From contig JAGVVL010000002.1 in the NCBI GenBank assembly GCA_018287875.1, forward strand, positions 5,952,001 through 6,016,000: 64,000 nucleotides of DNA, read 5' to 3'. This document shows positions 21,793-35,500 of this stretch, piece by piece. Every line of letters starts with the position of its first letter. The first letter of the stretch is position 1. This DNA comes from Nigrospora sphaerica. Taxonomy: Eukaryota > Ascomycota > Sordariomycetes > Amphisphaeriales > Apiosporaceae. The notes beneath the pieces are model-generated. The model was not told the DNA's origin. It ran no database searches and was given only the letters and a program-made list of their open reading frames with translations. The position numbers and the translations under genes were made by a program.

Positions 21793-24700
21793 TTAGTTGA
21801 TGTCGAAGAAGGGCTTGAGCTTGATGATCAGCTGCCAGTCGTCGTTGGTCATGTCCTTGCGGTAGAACTCCTTGAGTGTGTCGATGCTCTTGCGCGTGAT
21901 GAGACTGTAGAGCGTGTCGGTTTCCTCGAGGTGGCGGCCGTACGTCGGCTGGTTGTTCATCTCAATCTTGACGGCCACCGAGGGCTGGCCCTTCTTGCAG
22001 ATGGGGATCTGCTTGTGGTCGCGCTCGATCGACGTTCTGCACACTGTTAGCAACGCTTCGCCACGCCGGCCGGGTCGACTTACACTCTGCCAATGGCGAT
22101 GACCTCGCGGCCGCCAGTCGCGTTGGTCTTGACGGCGGCAATCGGCGTGTTGAGTTTCAGGCTGCCATCGATCACATCGACACCAACAACGATGGGGTTG
22201 GTCTTGTTGAAGACGGCCACGGGCTTGAGCACGCAGGGAAAGACGGCGTGCATCTTGGACTCCTCCTTCTTCCTCTCGAGCTGCTCATCCATGTGCTTGG
22301 TGAAGTTGTCGAAGAGGTGGTAGATGATGTCGGCCGTGAAGATCTTGATACCGTTCTCCTCGGCATACTGCTGCGCCTCCTTATCCACCTTGACATCGAA
22401 GCACAGCATGACGGCATAGTCGGGCGACTTCTCCAGCATGACACCGCACTGCATGACGTCGCGCTTGTAGACGGGTCCGATACCGACGTTGGCCACAGGA
22501 ATCTTGCAGTCCTTCAGGAAGTCAAGGAGGGCCTCGAGCGAACCCAGCGTCGACGCTTGCACAGTGACACCGCGGCCCGACTTCTCGACACGGCTGAAGA
22601 GCTTGTTCAGGTCGCCCTCGACCTCGTCGGCCAGGTCGTCCTCGTCGTCGTCGGGTCCGACAACCAGCAGTCGGGAACCGGCGATGGCGCCCTCTAGTCC
22701 GGGCGCGCTGATCTTGACACCCATGGCGGCCTTGACCTCCTTGTTGTGCACGTAGGCCGACTTGACGCGCAACTCCTTTAGCGGCGCCGGCGTCAGGAGG
22801 GCACGGATGTTGGTCACGATAGCACCCTCGGTGCCGCAGACCACTATCCGGTCGCCCTCGCGCAGGATACCGTTGGACAAGATAACGTCGATGGTCATGC
22901 CGAAGCCCTCAATGGCCTTGACTTCCAGGACGGTGGCCTGGACCTCGGAGAGGTACATGAGCGAGCCCACCATGCGCTCCTGGGTGAGCTGGACGATGAG
23001 CTTCAGCATATCGGGGATACCCTCGCCCGTGTGCGCCGAAGTGGGGATCAGCGACACGAATTTGGCCATCGACTTGTTCTCGTAGTAGAGCTCGGCGTTG
23101 AAGCCCTGCTCGGCAAACGCCAGCTTGGTCTGGTCCAGACGGTTCTTGAACTCGTTCTGGACGCCCTTGTTCTGCAGCGCCAAACTCTCCCGGAAGCCGT
23201 TGTTGGCAACCATTTTCCAGCCGTAGAGACGGTCGATCTTGTTCAGGGCAACGACGAAGGGGGTCTTGCGGTCACGCAGCAGCTTCATCGACTCGAGCGT
23301 CTGCGGCTCCAAGCCGTGCATGATATCAACGACCAGAATGGCAATGTTGCAAAGCGACGAACCACGAGATCGCAGGTTGGCGAAGGACTCGTGGCCCGGC
23401 GTGTCGATGATCAGGAGACCGGGCACCTTGAATTCGAAGGACCCATCCCGGTTGATGACGGCCGTCTTCTGCTTGATGGCATCGACGGGGAAGTAGGTGG
23501 CACCAATCTGCTGAGTGATACCGCCGGCTTCGCCTTCCTGGACGTTGGTCTGGCGGATCTTGTCCAGAAGCTTCGTCTTGCCCGTGTCGACGTGGCCCAG
23601 AATACAGCAGATGGGAGAACGCAGGTTGTCCTTGGATCGGGCGGCCAAGGCGGCCTGGTGCGCCTTCTCTCGTCGTTCCGCAGCCTCCTTCTTTCGCTGG
23701 GCCTCGGCTGCTTGGCGCGCCGACTGCTCCTCGTCCTCCGATTCCGACTCGGACTCGGACCCGGACTCCTCGGGCTTTGGCCGCGAGGGGATGGCCTTGC
23801 CTGACCCTTGGGGCTTGGGGGCGGCGGCCTCGTCGCCTGACTCGGCATCCCAGCTGTCTTTGACGTCCTCCTTGTCGGAATCAGCTGCTGCCTCCCAGTC
23901 ATCTTCGAGGTCGCTGTCCTCCTTGGCCGCGGCGGCCTTGGCGGCAGCCTCCTTCTCGGCGGCCTCCTTGGCCTTCTTCTCCTCCAGCTCCTTTGCGGCA
24001 GCTTCGGCCTGCAGCCGCGCCCGCTCGGCGGCTTCTGCAAGGGCCTTTTCTTCCTCAGCCTGGCGGAAAGCGTTAGCGACACGGGGACACGGCGACGTTG
24101 GACGGTGGACGGTGCTGTACCTTCTGGTCGGCCTTCTTGCCACGTTTCCGGTTGTCGTAGACGACCTTCTTCTTCTTATCGCCCTCCTCGGCATCGGCTT
24201 GAGGACCGACCTTGATGCCGGCAGCGAGCATTTGTTGCAGCTTGCGCTCGTTGCGGGCCTTCTCTTCCTTCTGGGCCTTGGTCATGAACTTGCCCTCCTT
24301 CTTCAGCTGCTCGATCCTCTCCTTCTCCTTCTGCTTCTTGCGGGCCTTCTCTTCTTCTTTGCGCTTGGCCTCCTCGGCATCCATGGCCTCCTCGGCAGCA
24401 AGCCGGGCCTTTTCTTCGGCGGCGATCCTCTCGGCCTCCTCGCGCTGCATCCTCAACTCTTCTTGTTGCTTCTGGAGGGCCGCGAGGTGCGGAGGCAGCT
24501 TCTTACCCTTTTTGCCGCCCGCGGCCTCGGTCGCAGCGGGGGCTTCCTCCGGCTTCTTCTCTTCAACAGCGGGCTTCGCGGGCTCGGCCTTGGGCGCGGG
24601 GGTGGTCTTCTTCTTCAAGGCGGCCTAGACACATTGTAAGGACTCGGCAAAAGGAGCGACTTGTCGGCGCAGCCAGTGGTTCGTCTCACCTGTTCCTTCT

Positions 24701-25154
24701 TTCGCTGCTTCTCCCTCTCCTTCTTCAGCTTCTCCTTCTCGGCCTTGGTCAGCACGCGGCCGTTCTCGCCCAACTCCTCGTCGGCACCGGCCGCGGCGGC
24801 GGGTTGCTGCTTGCCGCCCTTGCCGCCCTTGCCGCCCTTGCCCTTCTTGCCGGGCAGGGCGAACTCGTCGTCCATGGTCGCCTCCTGGGGCGCCTTGATG
24901 GCCAAGTCCTCGGCGGGCTCCTCGGGGGCGGCCTCGGGCTCGAAGTCGTCGGACAGGCCCTTCTTCTTCCGCTTCTCGCGGTTTTTCTTCATCATGGCCA
25001 TGAGGCCGCCGGCGGGAGCCTCGTCCTGCTCCTCCGTTGCCTCGGCACCAGCTTCGGCCGGGGCGGCATCTCCGTTGGCGGGGGCGATGGTCTCGCCCAG
25101 CTCGGCCTCCCAATCGTCGGCAGCCTTGCCCTTCTTTCCTTTCTTAGGCGGCAT
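21793..25154 (-). CDS. fun12: Translation initiation factor eIF5B (IF-2 type GTPase)
   Basis: Cytosolic GTPase that promotes joining of the 60S subunit at the start codon. Exons on the minus strand are 25154-24690, 24624-24121, 24059-22084 and 22036-21793, with introns of 65, 61 and 47 nt. They give 1062 residues ending KPFFDIN. The N-terminal half is Lys/Glu/Ala-rich low complexity ([10 protein letters not shown] start, GGKGGKGGK near residue 100), as usual for eukaryotic eIF5B. The G domain begins with P-loop GHVDTGKT near residue 478, followed by switch region [16 protein letters not shown] and NKID. Domains II-IV then follow, with the conserved [11 protein letters not shown] and final [15 protein letters not shown] blocks. 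Frame and phase close perfectly across all junctions. Antisense open frames of up to 374 codons here are codon-usage shadows. Essential or near-essential in fungi, presumably constitutive. Confidence 0.98.
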
Positions 25155-26597
25155 CTTGGCTGTCGGGTTCTTAGGCTGCGGCTATGGGAATCCGGTGTCC
25201 AAGGTTGTCGAAAAGGGAGATGCAGGGACGGATGGGGCGCAAGGAACTTGTCGACTCGACGACCTTTTTTCTCCCCTCTAGGCTACGAGAAAGTGGAAAA
25301 TAATGGATGCGGCGACAAAACAGACGTTGGCCTGATGTGAGATGGGAAAATGTGGGGGGAGGAAAGAAGCTCCAACCAACTGGTCCCCATGGATCACATT
25401 TAAGTCCGAGCGAGCACTTGGATGACTGAATGCATGTATGTACTACCAGGTAGGTACCCTGGGAGTGCCTGGATGATTCTTGTTCGCCTTCTCCTCGGCT
25501 TCGCCATGGCATCCGCGTCTAGGCCAGGCACTTTGGAACACAGTAGTAAGAATACAAACTGTACCTATGATCCACCGGTGGCAAACCACAGCAACGCAAT
25601 CCGCCCGTCTGATGGATCCACCGCTCGCCGCAAACTGCGAGCCGGCAGGTATACAGGCCCCCTCCATCCATCCATTCAAACACACACACACACTTACGTC
25701 CTTCAAATATCGGCTGTAAGCACTCACGTACTAAGAGTATGGGGCTTGGAAAGTCTACAACACTCATATACCCACTACATGTGCTGTAAATGCTTGCTGG
25801 GCACCGATACCGCATACATCGTAGGTGCCCTTCTAGACGGTAGCCAAGCACCTACTCGGTATTGACCCAAATACAAAAGAGGCGCCCCACCCAGTGCACC
25901 TATGGCGGGGTAGGTAAGAAGCTCAAGGTCCATCCCATTTTCCACTCTGATGGGAAGCATTTTGTGGAAAAGAAAGGGCCTGTGCGCTGTCGACCCTACC
26001 AGACCGGCCCCCCTGCCTAGGTATGTACTTAATCCAAAGGAAATAAGAAGTGAGTACATGAGCACTGCTTTGGTCATCATGAAAGTTGTAGAAGATACTA
26101 CACACGTTTGTAGAAGATACTATACAGATGGGGTAGCATCCTACTATACGCCTCTACCCTCTTAGTAGTGTTTAAGCTTACATATCTGCTCCGCTGCTTC
26201 TCGTCGTAAAACCGAATGGGCTGATAATAAGGCTTTTCTTTTAGTGGGGAGAGCACGGAGTCCCGTGCAGGTATCCATGTTATTGAACATCAGACACATG
26301 GGTGTATGGGTATAACTTGGTTCTATAGTAAGCTCTCCCCTTAACCACTGAAGTACTTAGGCTTCTCTACCGAGCGGGTAGGCATTTGTGGTATATCGAA
26401 GCAGGAAAGCGTGCCTTCATATCGAGGCAAACCAAAGCCATATGCGCCTCGTCTTCTGGACTCTGTGGTCACAATATGCTGTTGCCGCCCTTCCCCCGCC
26501 GTCTGATCGACTCTACCTCCGGTGTATAGGGATGTATTGAACGCAGAGTAAGTGTGGGTTCAAGACTCACTGTTTTTTTTTCTTTCCAAGGCCCATT
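25155..26597. other. Intergenic: eIF5B promoter and neighbour 3' flank
   Basis: 1.4 kb, more AT-rich than the genes, with scattered GGTAGGTAC/GTACCTAC-type tetranucleotide motifs and a short CA run (25680-25692). No gene supported. Confidence 0.6.
25680..25692. repeat. CA microsatellite
   Basis: Short uninterrupted CA run in the eIF5B upstream spacer. Confidence 0.7.
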
Positions 26598-29500
26598 CTA
26601 AAGTATCGGCGTGAGATAATACCTGAGAATCGTGTACCCCAGGTCAATGTACGGGTCTCTACCGCCTGCCTCCGCAGGCCCCAATGACTGCGTGTACCTC
26701 CCCTGCTCTAGGCCTTGGAGGAGTTCTCTGTAGCGGTCTGTGTGCTGCTCCAGGAGTAACTCCAACGCACGGCTGTCCAGACACCGCTGAAGGATATCCC
26801 CATCTACATGCTTCATCTTCAAGTATTTTTCGGACTGCCGCGAAGGGTTCCAAACCATATCATCATCTTCATCCATAATTGAGTGCTGCCCAAACGGGCA
26901 TATTTTTTTCGACTGAAGTGCCAGTTGCTGCAGGAAGTTGAGTAACAGCCATGCTTCGTTGCTGAGGAGGATGAACTGTTGCAGAGACCCATCTATCGCC
27001 AGGCCGATGATATCGGAGGCATCGGCGTCGGTCCCTATACGACCGTATCGCGGTTGGCCGTTGCGCGCTTCCCAGGGTTGGCGTGCTTTACACCGGCCGA
27101 AACGCCTGACCGATACGGGCAACTGGGCCGAGAAAATGGTGCGCAGCCGGCTGGCATCCTGTGGTGGTATCCAGATCCCGTGGACCTCCCGATGCATGTC
27201 AGAGAGAAGCGTCACCTGCTTGTCGCCGACTTGGAGGCAATGGAGGCCATTCTTGGCCTGGGGATCATTATACAACTGGATCATGGCGTCGTCATCCGGA
27301 TCACTGGAAAGCAAGAGTCAGCTATAATTTGCCCACGGCCGTTGCACAAACAGATGATGAAAGCAAAGCACCCGTACTGGCCGCACAAGGGGCACTCCAC
27401 TCAGCAACCCACCCCGGGCTGCTTCACAGTGTTGTGGTGAATCACCGGGGAGATGGGGGAGAGGGGATGAACTCACCTCTTATAATCGAAAATCTCGAGT
27501 GAGTTCCGTATGGTTACGACATGGAGCTTGCCGTCCACGACCTCCATCCAGGACGCAACGGAAGACAGAACATGCTGCTTGGCCACTCGCAATTTCTTCT
27601 CAACCATGTCGATGACCTCGTAATAGATCGTCGTACCAGAACAAAGAAACAGGCCTTGCGAGTCTGTTGCCACTGCCCGAATGGGTTGTGCGTAATGTGA
27701 TTTCTTCCACTTGGTACAGAAGCGGATCTTGGGCCGGCCGTGGGTGCTGAGCACAGATTCATCCTCGCTGGCGCTGATCACCAGCACTTGACCACGTCGC
27801 TGCGCTGTTTCCATGGATATGACAAGAAATTCCCAGTCCGTGCCGCCTTTTTGGTATCTCCAGGTAGTCAACGAAAACACGTTGGTATCATGTTCTCCGA
27901 GGCCGGAGATGTAGTCGAGCTCATTTCCATTGTTGTGCGTCGGAAGCGATATGTCATCCCCCGTTTCCGGGTCGATGAAAAGTAACGCAGGCCTGTTTCC
28001 GTCGAACTCATCGCAGACTAATACCATCAGAACACCCAAGCGGTGAGAGTATGTTACCTTGGCAGGCTTCCGCCCCAGCGGGAACTGCCGGAGGACCGGC
28101 CGTGGCTGAGTATCGAGCTCGGCAATGTAGATCATGCTTCCCGACACCAACACCGCCGAGATGCACTGCGGTTTCGACGAAAGATTGCGATGCAACCTAG
28201 TAACGGCGTTTATGGGAGGGATCGCCATGTCCGGTCTTCCGACGCTGCTAGGCACCACACGAAATCGTTCTTCAAAAAGAGGTTGTTCGCCGTGGGAGGA
28301 ATAACGCCGCATGATGGCCAGATTGGAGCTGCAGCATACGAATGCCGATCCGGATTGTGCACTTGCGCTGAAGGGAAAGACCTCAGCGGCCGAAGGGCCA
28401 TACTTCTCGTGGGAAACTCGGTAGCGGTGCGGAGCGTTGGGATGCAGGGCCACAGTGAAGACATCGCCGCTTCGGGTCCCAATAACAACGCTACTACTTT
28501 CCCCCGTCTCTTCGACGACCACTATGCTGGTAAGTGGTTCGACAAGCTGCGCTGGGAGATTGGCAGGGGGCTCGGAGCCGACTTTGTTCTCATCTGGTGA
28601 ATGGTATCAGCTGGAGCTACCCGCCACGTCGCTTTACACTGGCTCACCTTGGAAAGAGTCGAGTTCGAGAGGCTCCCCGATGTCTTCCCCGGAAACAGGA
28701 CATATCAGCAGGATTGGACGCTCATCCCGCCACACACCAGCTACCATTGCCATTGTGTCGCCGAGCTTCACTAGGGCAACGCACGTGACATCACCCTTTA
28801 CATCGCACAGAATCCCATTCGTGGTGTTGATCCCATGGACGAAGAAGGTTTTGAGGTGAAATTGGGAGTCGCTGTGAAGCACCAGTCCAACGATGTTGTT
28901 CCTGATAGTTGCGTGGGTGATGGTTGTCGGAACGGGCCCGAAGAATTCGTGGGGCAGATGGCGAGTACTGAAGTGCGTCAGTGTTTTGTCACAAGGGCTA
29001 ACGATATGGAGAAGGGCGTACTGATCTGCCGTCGTGATAACTGTTATTGCGCTCGACGTGACCTGGATGACCGTTTCCTCGGCGGTGTCGCAAGCAAGTG
29101 TACTGGAAGACAGGTCATACGGCACCTGCTCCTGCTGGAGGACCTCTGCCTGACCAAAGTCATCCGAGATGAAGACAACATCACTTCTGTTGGGGGAGGA
29201 TACGAGAAGATGGAGGCCCTCATCTACCGGTCGCCCGGCAACCGGAATTTCCCAGCACTGTTTGATGGGGACCTCGAAGTCCATTTCAGTCCCTATGTTG
29301 GCATCCAGGCCGTGGCGGAACTCGGTTATCGCGCCTGACCTGCCCCGGCCAGAGCAAGCAAAGACCTGGTTAGGGCGGAGAGGTGCGGTGGCGGCGGTAT
29401 CCCCTCGTCGCTTTGGCTTGCCCCTGGGATTGTCTCGGGGATGAGAATACGTCGTCGCCAAGTCGACCGTCGGAGACCAATTTGGGATTGTCGCAATCTG

Positions 29501-31150
29501 CCTCGGTGTCTGCTGAGGCTTGACCTATACGTCGATACCGGGTCAATTCTGAGCACTCCCAAGCGGTCATCCTGTGAAGAACTTACGCTCCATATAGCTC
29601 CAGGCCCACAGTCGCCGCCAGTCACAAGTATGTCGCCATGCGGGTCATAATGGGGGTCGTATAGACAAGCAAATGCGGTATCGATATTGCACTTTACGCT
29701 TCCCATCAGCGTGCTTGTCTCGAGTTCGGAGCTTGTCTCGAGGATCGTAAAGATGCCGTCCTCCCGAGCCAGGTAGATGACGTCGGAATTTATGTGGAAA
29801 CTCGAGTCTCGACGGGGCCTTGCCCATGCGGTCCACAAGGGGAGTGCACTACTAAAATGGTATTCGCTCTCGTCCTCCTCAAGGCTAAAGGTCTGGTAGT
29901 CCGGGGGGCCGTGGGGCATATTGTATACCAGAGTGCTCAGTGTTTCTGTGATCATCATGAAGCTACTCTGAACGGTCAAGGGGACAACCAGCAATGGCAT
30001 GGACCACTGCTCGTCCAATTTGCAACCTCTTTTGTCGTCCCGGAAGACACGTTCCAGGGGTTCGCCCAGTTCCCAGTCATACGTGACGAGTCTGGCGACC
30101 TTATCGCGTATCACAATCATCATGAGAATGATGTGATAATCGTCGTCGGGGGCCGGGAAGAGGAATTCGAGCTTGTGTATGACTCCGCGGATAGCTCGAG
30201 CTCGGAAGGACTTGACAGGACTCAGAGGTTGCCCGTGGCGATGTTGAGCCCGTAACGTGTCCATGGATTCCAGTTCGTACACCACGAAGAGATCCTCGGG
30301 ACATGCGAGTGTGAGGTACCGAGAACTAGGGTCGACGGCCATTTGAAAACCCGGGTGATCCCAATCGGCGTCAGGAATCTCGTGGCTCGAAACACAAAAC
30401 TCCAACCCGCCTTGGGGCGTCTTCTCGATATGGAGGAAGACCAACGTACCTCGTTCGAGGACCAGGACAAGGAGTTGGGGAGGAAGTTCGGCTAGCGGCC
30501 TATGCGCCGCGTTGGCTGAGGTCGTCGAGCCACTCATTTCCACATCGTCATCCCCGGTGGGTTTCCAGCGAGGCTCGCCGCGATCCTCATTGCTGCCGTT
30601 GTGGGCAGGAGAACCAAGTACGCGAGCGTTGCGAATGTGTGACCCGAAGTCGTGTTTTCGTATCACATTTTGCAGTTGACTCTCCCGTCCCAGCTCGCAT
30701 ATCTGAACGAAGCTATCCTGCGTAGCCCGTCAGCTCAAATGCAGCTAGACTACCCACGGGGCAGACACCCCTATCCAGGTCTCCCTGATGCGGGCGCCCG
30801 AGCAATACCGCCCACATTCCTGAAGCTGGAGCCTGGCGGCGCTTGCAAGACGAGGGGGCAAGCAGCAAAATCGGGTTCGAAGGGCCACAGGGGACGACAC
30901 GAGAATAGAAACCAGGACATACCCCTATAAAAGCAACATCATTGTTGCGGGAGGATCGTAGCTGTACAGGCAGCACCCACCGGATAATGGGGCTCGCAAT
31001 GGCCGTCTTGGTCAGTATGCCGTAAGACGGCGGCTCCGGTGCTCGCAGTCTTGATCTGGGCGTTGAGCTTGTGGGCCCTAGCAGCTCTCGAGGGTCAAGC
31101 GTCCGAGTTACCCACTGGCCGTTCTCGAAGACGTTGCCTTGCACGGCCAT
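26598..31150 (-). CDS. MMS1/DDB1/CPSF160-family beta-propeller protein
   Basis: Large protein of 1352 residues. Minus-strand exons are 31150-30923, 30717-29587, 29524-28648, 28593-27477 and 27303-26598; all phases close. The start ACCATGG at 31150 has a strong context. The N-terminal half shows the MMS1_N-type propeller signatures (PPQLLVLVLERGTLVF, VTGGDCGPGAIW, IPNWSPTVDLA, FACSGRGRSGAITEFRHGL). The C-terminal third has a CPSF-A-like tail with short helices. Proteins of this family act as DDB1-like adaptors of cullin ubiquitin ligases, or as scaffolds in pre-mRNA splicing or cleavage. The MMS1_N pattern favours a genome-maintenance or ligase-adaptor role, and fungal relatives are often labelled thermotolerance protein. 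Which of the paralogues (Mms1-, Ddb1-, Rse1- or Cft1-like) it is cannot be settled by eye; Rse1 and Cft1 look less likely. Intron 1 (205 nt) and intron 4 (173 nt) are longer than most here. Confidence 0.9.
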
Positions 31151-31607
31151 GGTTGGGCACGGTGCTTGTCATACAGCACGAACACCCGGGTGCTGAGGAA
31201 GGGGACGAGGCGTCCGCGCTGCGTCAAAAGAATGAAGCGTGGGATCGGCTGGAGCAGGGCGGAACCGGTGTATGCAAATGTGCGTATGACTCCAATGAGA
31301 CGAAGCCGGCTTCTGGGCTGGCAGGTGCTGGGGTAGTTGCGGTGCGGCGTATGAGTGGCCGCAGGCGCTTTGGCGACAGAAACGCGTGTCGATTTCAACC
31401 ACGGGGCCGAGGGGGTGGCTGCATTACAAGAGAAGACCGTTGGGGATGTGAGGGCAGACCTCGGCGGACGAGATGGCTGAGAAGGTTGAGGCTGGCGAGG
31501 AAGATTTAGAGCAGGCGGTACGACGGAAGATGGCAACACAACAGCTCGGCAGCTCCAAGACGACGGCGCAGGCGAAGACGATCGCCTTCCACAAGATGCG
31601 TGTGTGC

Positions 31608-31631
31608 GAGAGAGAGAGACACACACACACA
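31608..31631. repeat. GA/CA compound microsatellite
   Basis: A GA run passing directly into a CA run, about 460 nt upstream of the MMS1-family start codon. Confidence 0.8.
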
Positions 31632-32000
31632 AGTACTTAACGGACTCGACGGGGTCCCCTCCCAGGCGGTCCCGGGCAGAAGGGATGGGGAGATGTTGCC
31701 GGTGGAGCTTGGATGCCCGATAGATGGATTGATGGATCGGTACTGCAAGGGGATTGTGCCGGTGATGGGTCGCTGGTGTGCCTGCCCCAAGTGATGGAGG
31801 GGGGCGTGGGAAGGAATCGGAACAGGCCGGGGCAGTGGACGGTTTGATGAACAGCAGTGAGGGAAGTGCGCATCATCGGCACACCCTCCTCTCTAATGGG
31901 TCACAGTTTGAAGGTTGGCCCCTCAAACAGAAATAGATTGATCGCAACGAGAGCCGGCCGGCAGCACACACGCGCAGGCAAAGCACTCATGCACTCACTC

Positions 32001-32130
32001 CCACACGTACGCGCGCACACGCACGCATGCACGCACGCACACACACACTCTCTCTCTTTCTGTCTCTCATTTACACTCACTTTCACACTCACATATACAT
32101 ATACATACACACACGCACGCACAGGCACAA
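32001..32130. repeat. CA-rich microsatellite tract
   Basis: About 130 bases dominated by imperfect CA, GCAC, CT and CATA units. Upstream spacer of the MMS1-family gene. Confidence 0.8.
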
Positions 32131-32446
32131 CTTCTCGTGGCTGGGCCCCAGTATTTCGGCGCCTGGTGATTATAGCGCCAGCCCGTAAGGTAGGGAAGCC
32201 GGGAATGCGGTTCGAGGTTGGCAGTTAGACCCCAGCACGTGTGGTGAAGTCGGGATGCGGTTTTTTGGGTCCGATGAGCCGCCCCCATCCCATCCATGCA
32301 GATCCGATGTGGTTGTACTGAGTATGTACTGGATCAAGCCAACTCGGCGGGCAGCGTGCGGACAGGCGTCTCTGTCTGACGCGGTACTTCTGTATCTCCA
32401 CTTTAGCGAGGCTAGGTTGGGGTAAAAGTCGCGAGCGAATGGTAGG

Positions 32447-32510
32447 GCATGGGATGGGGATGGGACGGACAAGCTAATGGACCTATGGGATTAGGATGGG
32501 ATGGGAATGC
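32447..32510. repeat. GGGAT-type imperfect repeats
   Basis: Repeated GGGATGGG/GATGGGA units, purine-biased on the plus strand. Confidence 0.6.
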
Positions 32511-35500
32511 CCGCGTTAGGGAAATGGACTGATTTTGCATTGGGCAGCAAGGCGTAGGTAGCAGAATTGCCCATGGTGGACCACCGCCGTCAAACAGTAC
32601 TTCTCCTGGAAGGGGGGGGGTTCATTTGAGACGACTTCGCCCTGAGTGGGATCGAGCCCGGTCGAGGGGCACCGCCCAGCCGTCATGAGCCAGGTACATA
32701 CTTCATAATCCCAGCAAGGAAAGGCATCAGTTCGCACCCATGTCAGATAACAGACCTCTATTACGTACGCCGTTGCCCAAATATGCTGGCCTGAGATTGC
32801 ACGCGTATACACCTCGGTGTCTGGCTGAACCTGGAGCCTCGCGCAGTGACACCAACACCAACATGACCCGGTCTTCACCGTCCTCCCGTGAGCTTCCATG
32901 ACTGCATGTGGTATCCACCCCGACCAGAGGTGTACAGGGTGGCGGGTGGTACCTACCTGCTAAATGCGTGTGTTCGCATACAGGCTCTTACGGTGTCTGC
33001 GGAAGTGCTGAAAAGCTCGGCTTTCACAGCGTGTGCAACCACGTAAAGGGCCATGTACAGAGAGAGGTACGTACATGTAGATTATATAGAGAGCCCTGTT
33101 ATCCATTGGGCCGTCCTGGATCTTGGACGTTAAGGGATATCGTGTTGCACATATTACAGGGCGAAAAGCCACCATCATCCGCTAGGTTGGCTTCGCCCGA
33201 CAGCCTACTGATGTAGGAGGCCCTTATCCCATGCTGTTGTTTGGCCAAGTGCCTTACCTCGCCCATATGCACGTCACTGGGGACGCGGACACAGCGCCGC
33301 TGCAGACCGCTCTTGATTTCACGCTATGGATCTGGGTTGGCTACCATCGGAGAATTAGCATGCAAGATCAAGCTGCGATGGCCAACAACCTGGTGCTGTT
33401 CCATCTCCGCCGTTCACCGATCCGGAGCGCACAGGATACCCTTCGGCCGATCGGAGGGGCTATAGAACCCAACGGGACAAGCGTGGCAGTGGGGCGATAC
33501 ACTCCAATGCCGTGGATTGAATACTCTCCTAACCCAAGACTAAGGAGAATGCGGTACTTGGCAGCTCGCGCGAATGCATCACATTGCTTTTCCTGCGTCT
33601 TACAGGACGCCTTACATACGTCCGCCTCCGTAGCCCAGCCACTGTTTACTTATATTAAGTACTTGGTTATGTGCGTAGGTAGTTCAAAGAGGTTGCCTGG
33701 GCCGGGGGTGACAAGGCATAGCAGGGCCGCTCTCACCGGCACGACCGGGGCCTCTCTGATCCACGAGTCATGCTTGGGACATATTTACTGTGCTGTAGGA
33801 TAAAAAGTCCAAGATCCTAAGCCTGGTGGCTGTATCTGGGGTAACGAGTATCCGGGGGGAGGGCGGGCATAGGGTAGGTAGGGGTACGGCATGGGGCTGG
33901 GCAACGCAAGTATGAGTCGTGGGCGAAAGGACGTCAGAGTTGGATACAGAGCTGCCACGTCGAAAAAAATCCAAGGCAGGCGGTCTGCCCTTAGAGGTTT
34001 GAGGAGATATATGACTCACGCGTCAGCAACGCATGAGACAGGACTATTGTGACGTAGACGGCCTGTTGACGCTTCGTTGGCACCACGTAGGGGAAGCGTG
34101 TATGGCACAGATTCCCCTTTGGCTTCGTAGAGGTAGGACGAGCGCAGTACAAGTCATATGTGCTGTCCCTCCAAGCAACCTCTATGCTCGCATGCTTGAC
34201 CCAGCCCTTGCCTTCTTTACTTATTTGCCGTATCTTACATGCTTTCTAAAGGTTTGATAGGTCATTTAGCGTGGGCGTGCTGCATCCATTTCTACCTTAC
34301 CTACTCCAACATCCATGACCCCGACTCTTCCCCTGGAGCACCCGGCGGGGCATCCGTTCGCATGCCTTATGGGGCTGCCCCGGCTAGGTGTTCGATCGGG
34401 GTCTGTTGTTGGACCATTCGTCATCGGCGTCCCAGGGTCCAGGAAAGCAGGTGAGATTCACAGTGAACTGCCGAACGTGGCATTCAATACCCTGCCGTAC
34501 ATATACGATCACGACCTAGCGCTGCGCGCTGATTCATGCACACCCCTTGGGCTTCTAGCCCCTTCGGGGCTGGCTTGACTGCTCAATCAAGACACAGGCC
34601 TTGGTACCGTGGTCCGAGGGCCAGGGGGTCCTCAGGGCCAACTCCGGGCCAATGCCGTAGCCCAGCTAGCTGCCCAGCTCCAGAGCTGCTCTCCGCGTAT
34701 GGGCATAGGTGCCATACAGTTGGATGGGCCTAGATGACGGCACTACCAATCGGGAATCCATGATACTGTTGATGCCCCCCCTCCCCAGCAGAACGCTATG
34801 CCACCATGTCAGTACAGTATAGCTCTCAGATGGCCGAGCAGCGCACGGTTGCCTGAGATATCCTTGCGAGATCTTGCATCGTCGGATGATCGATCGTGCA
34901 TAACCGGTGGCTACTTAACGATGCAAGTGTCTGGATCCTGAGCTAGTCAAGCTGGCTTGCGGTACCCTTGGTCTGCCGCCCAGTCATGAGGATGGATAAC
35001 GGTCAATGGGTACGGAAGGTAGGCAGTCAGTAGGTCACATATCATATCTCGGAATCTACGTGGCACACAAAGCCGACCCGATGATATGTCCGAGTGCGTG
35101 AATAGGCCCCGGGGGGTTACGCAAGTCGAGCTCAGCTGGGCCGGCATGGACGTGCCTGTACGAACCTATCATATACTTACGCATCGGTGTTGTGACCTCT
35201 GGAAGGGCCAAGCTTCCGCCTGTAAGTGAAGTGCACGAAATAACCATGCCTGCGAGCGTGGAAAGCTGCAGATGGAGACAGCACACATTCTTTGCAAGTC
35301 TATCAGTACATGGAGATAATGAGAATAATCGTGTAGTTATTCGTTTGTTTCCATTACGCGAATATCAACCTGATTTGTTTCGCTCTCACTCACTCACACA
35401 TACGCCCTCTCTGTTCCGCTACTTGTATAGTGCCTAAGTACGCCGTACCTATCCAGGTGCGAAATTCTAATCATTCGGTCCGTACTAGTACAAAGAGGCC

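Noticed and set aside
23031..24639. Long frames antisense to eIF5B
   Set aside because: Leu/Ser/Ala-rich shadows of the Lys/Glu-rich and GC-biased sense sequence.
33231..33803. 190-codon frame in the repeat-rich spacer
   Set aside because: No domain, no codon bias like neighbouring genes and no splice partners.
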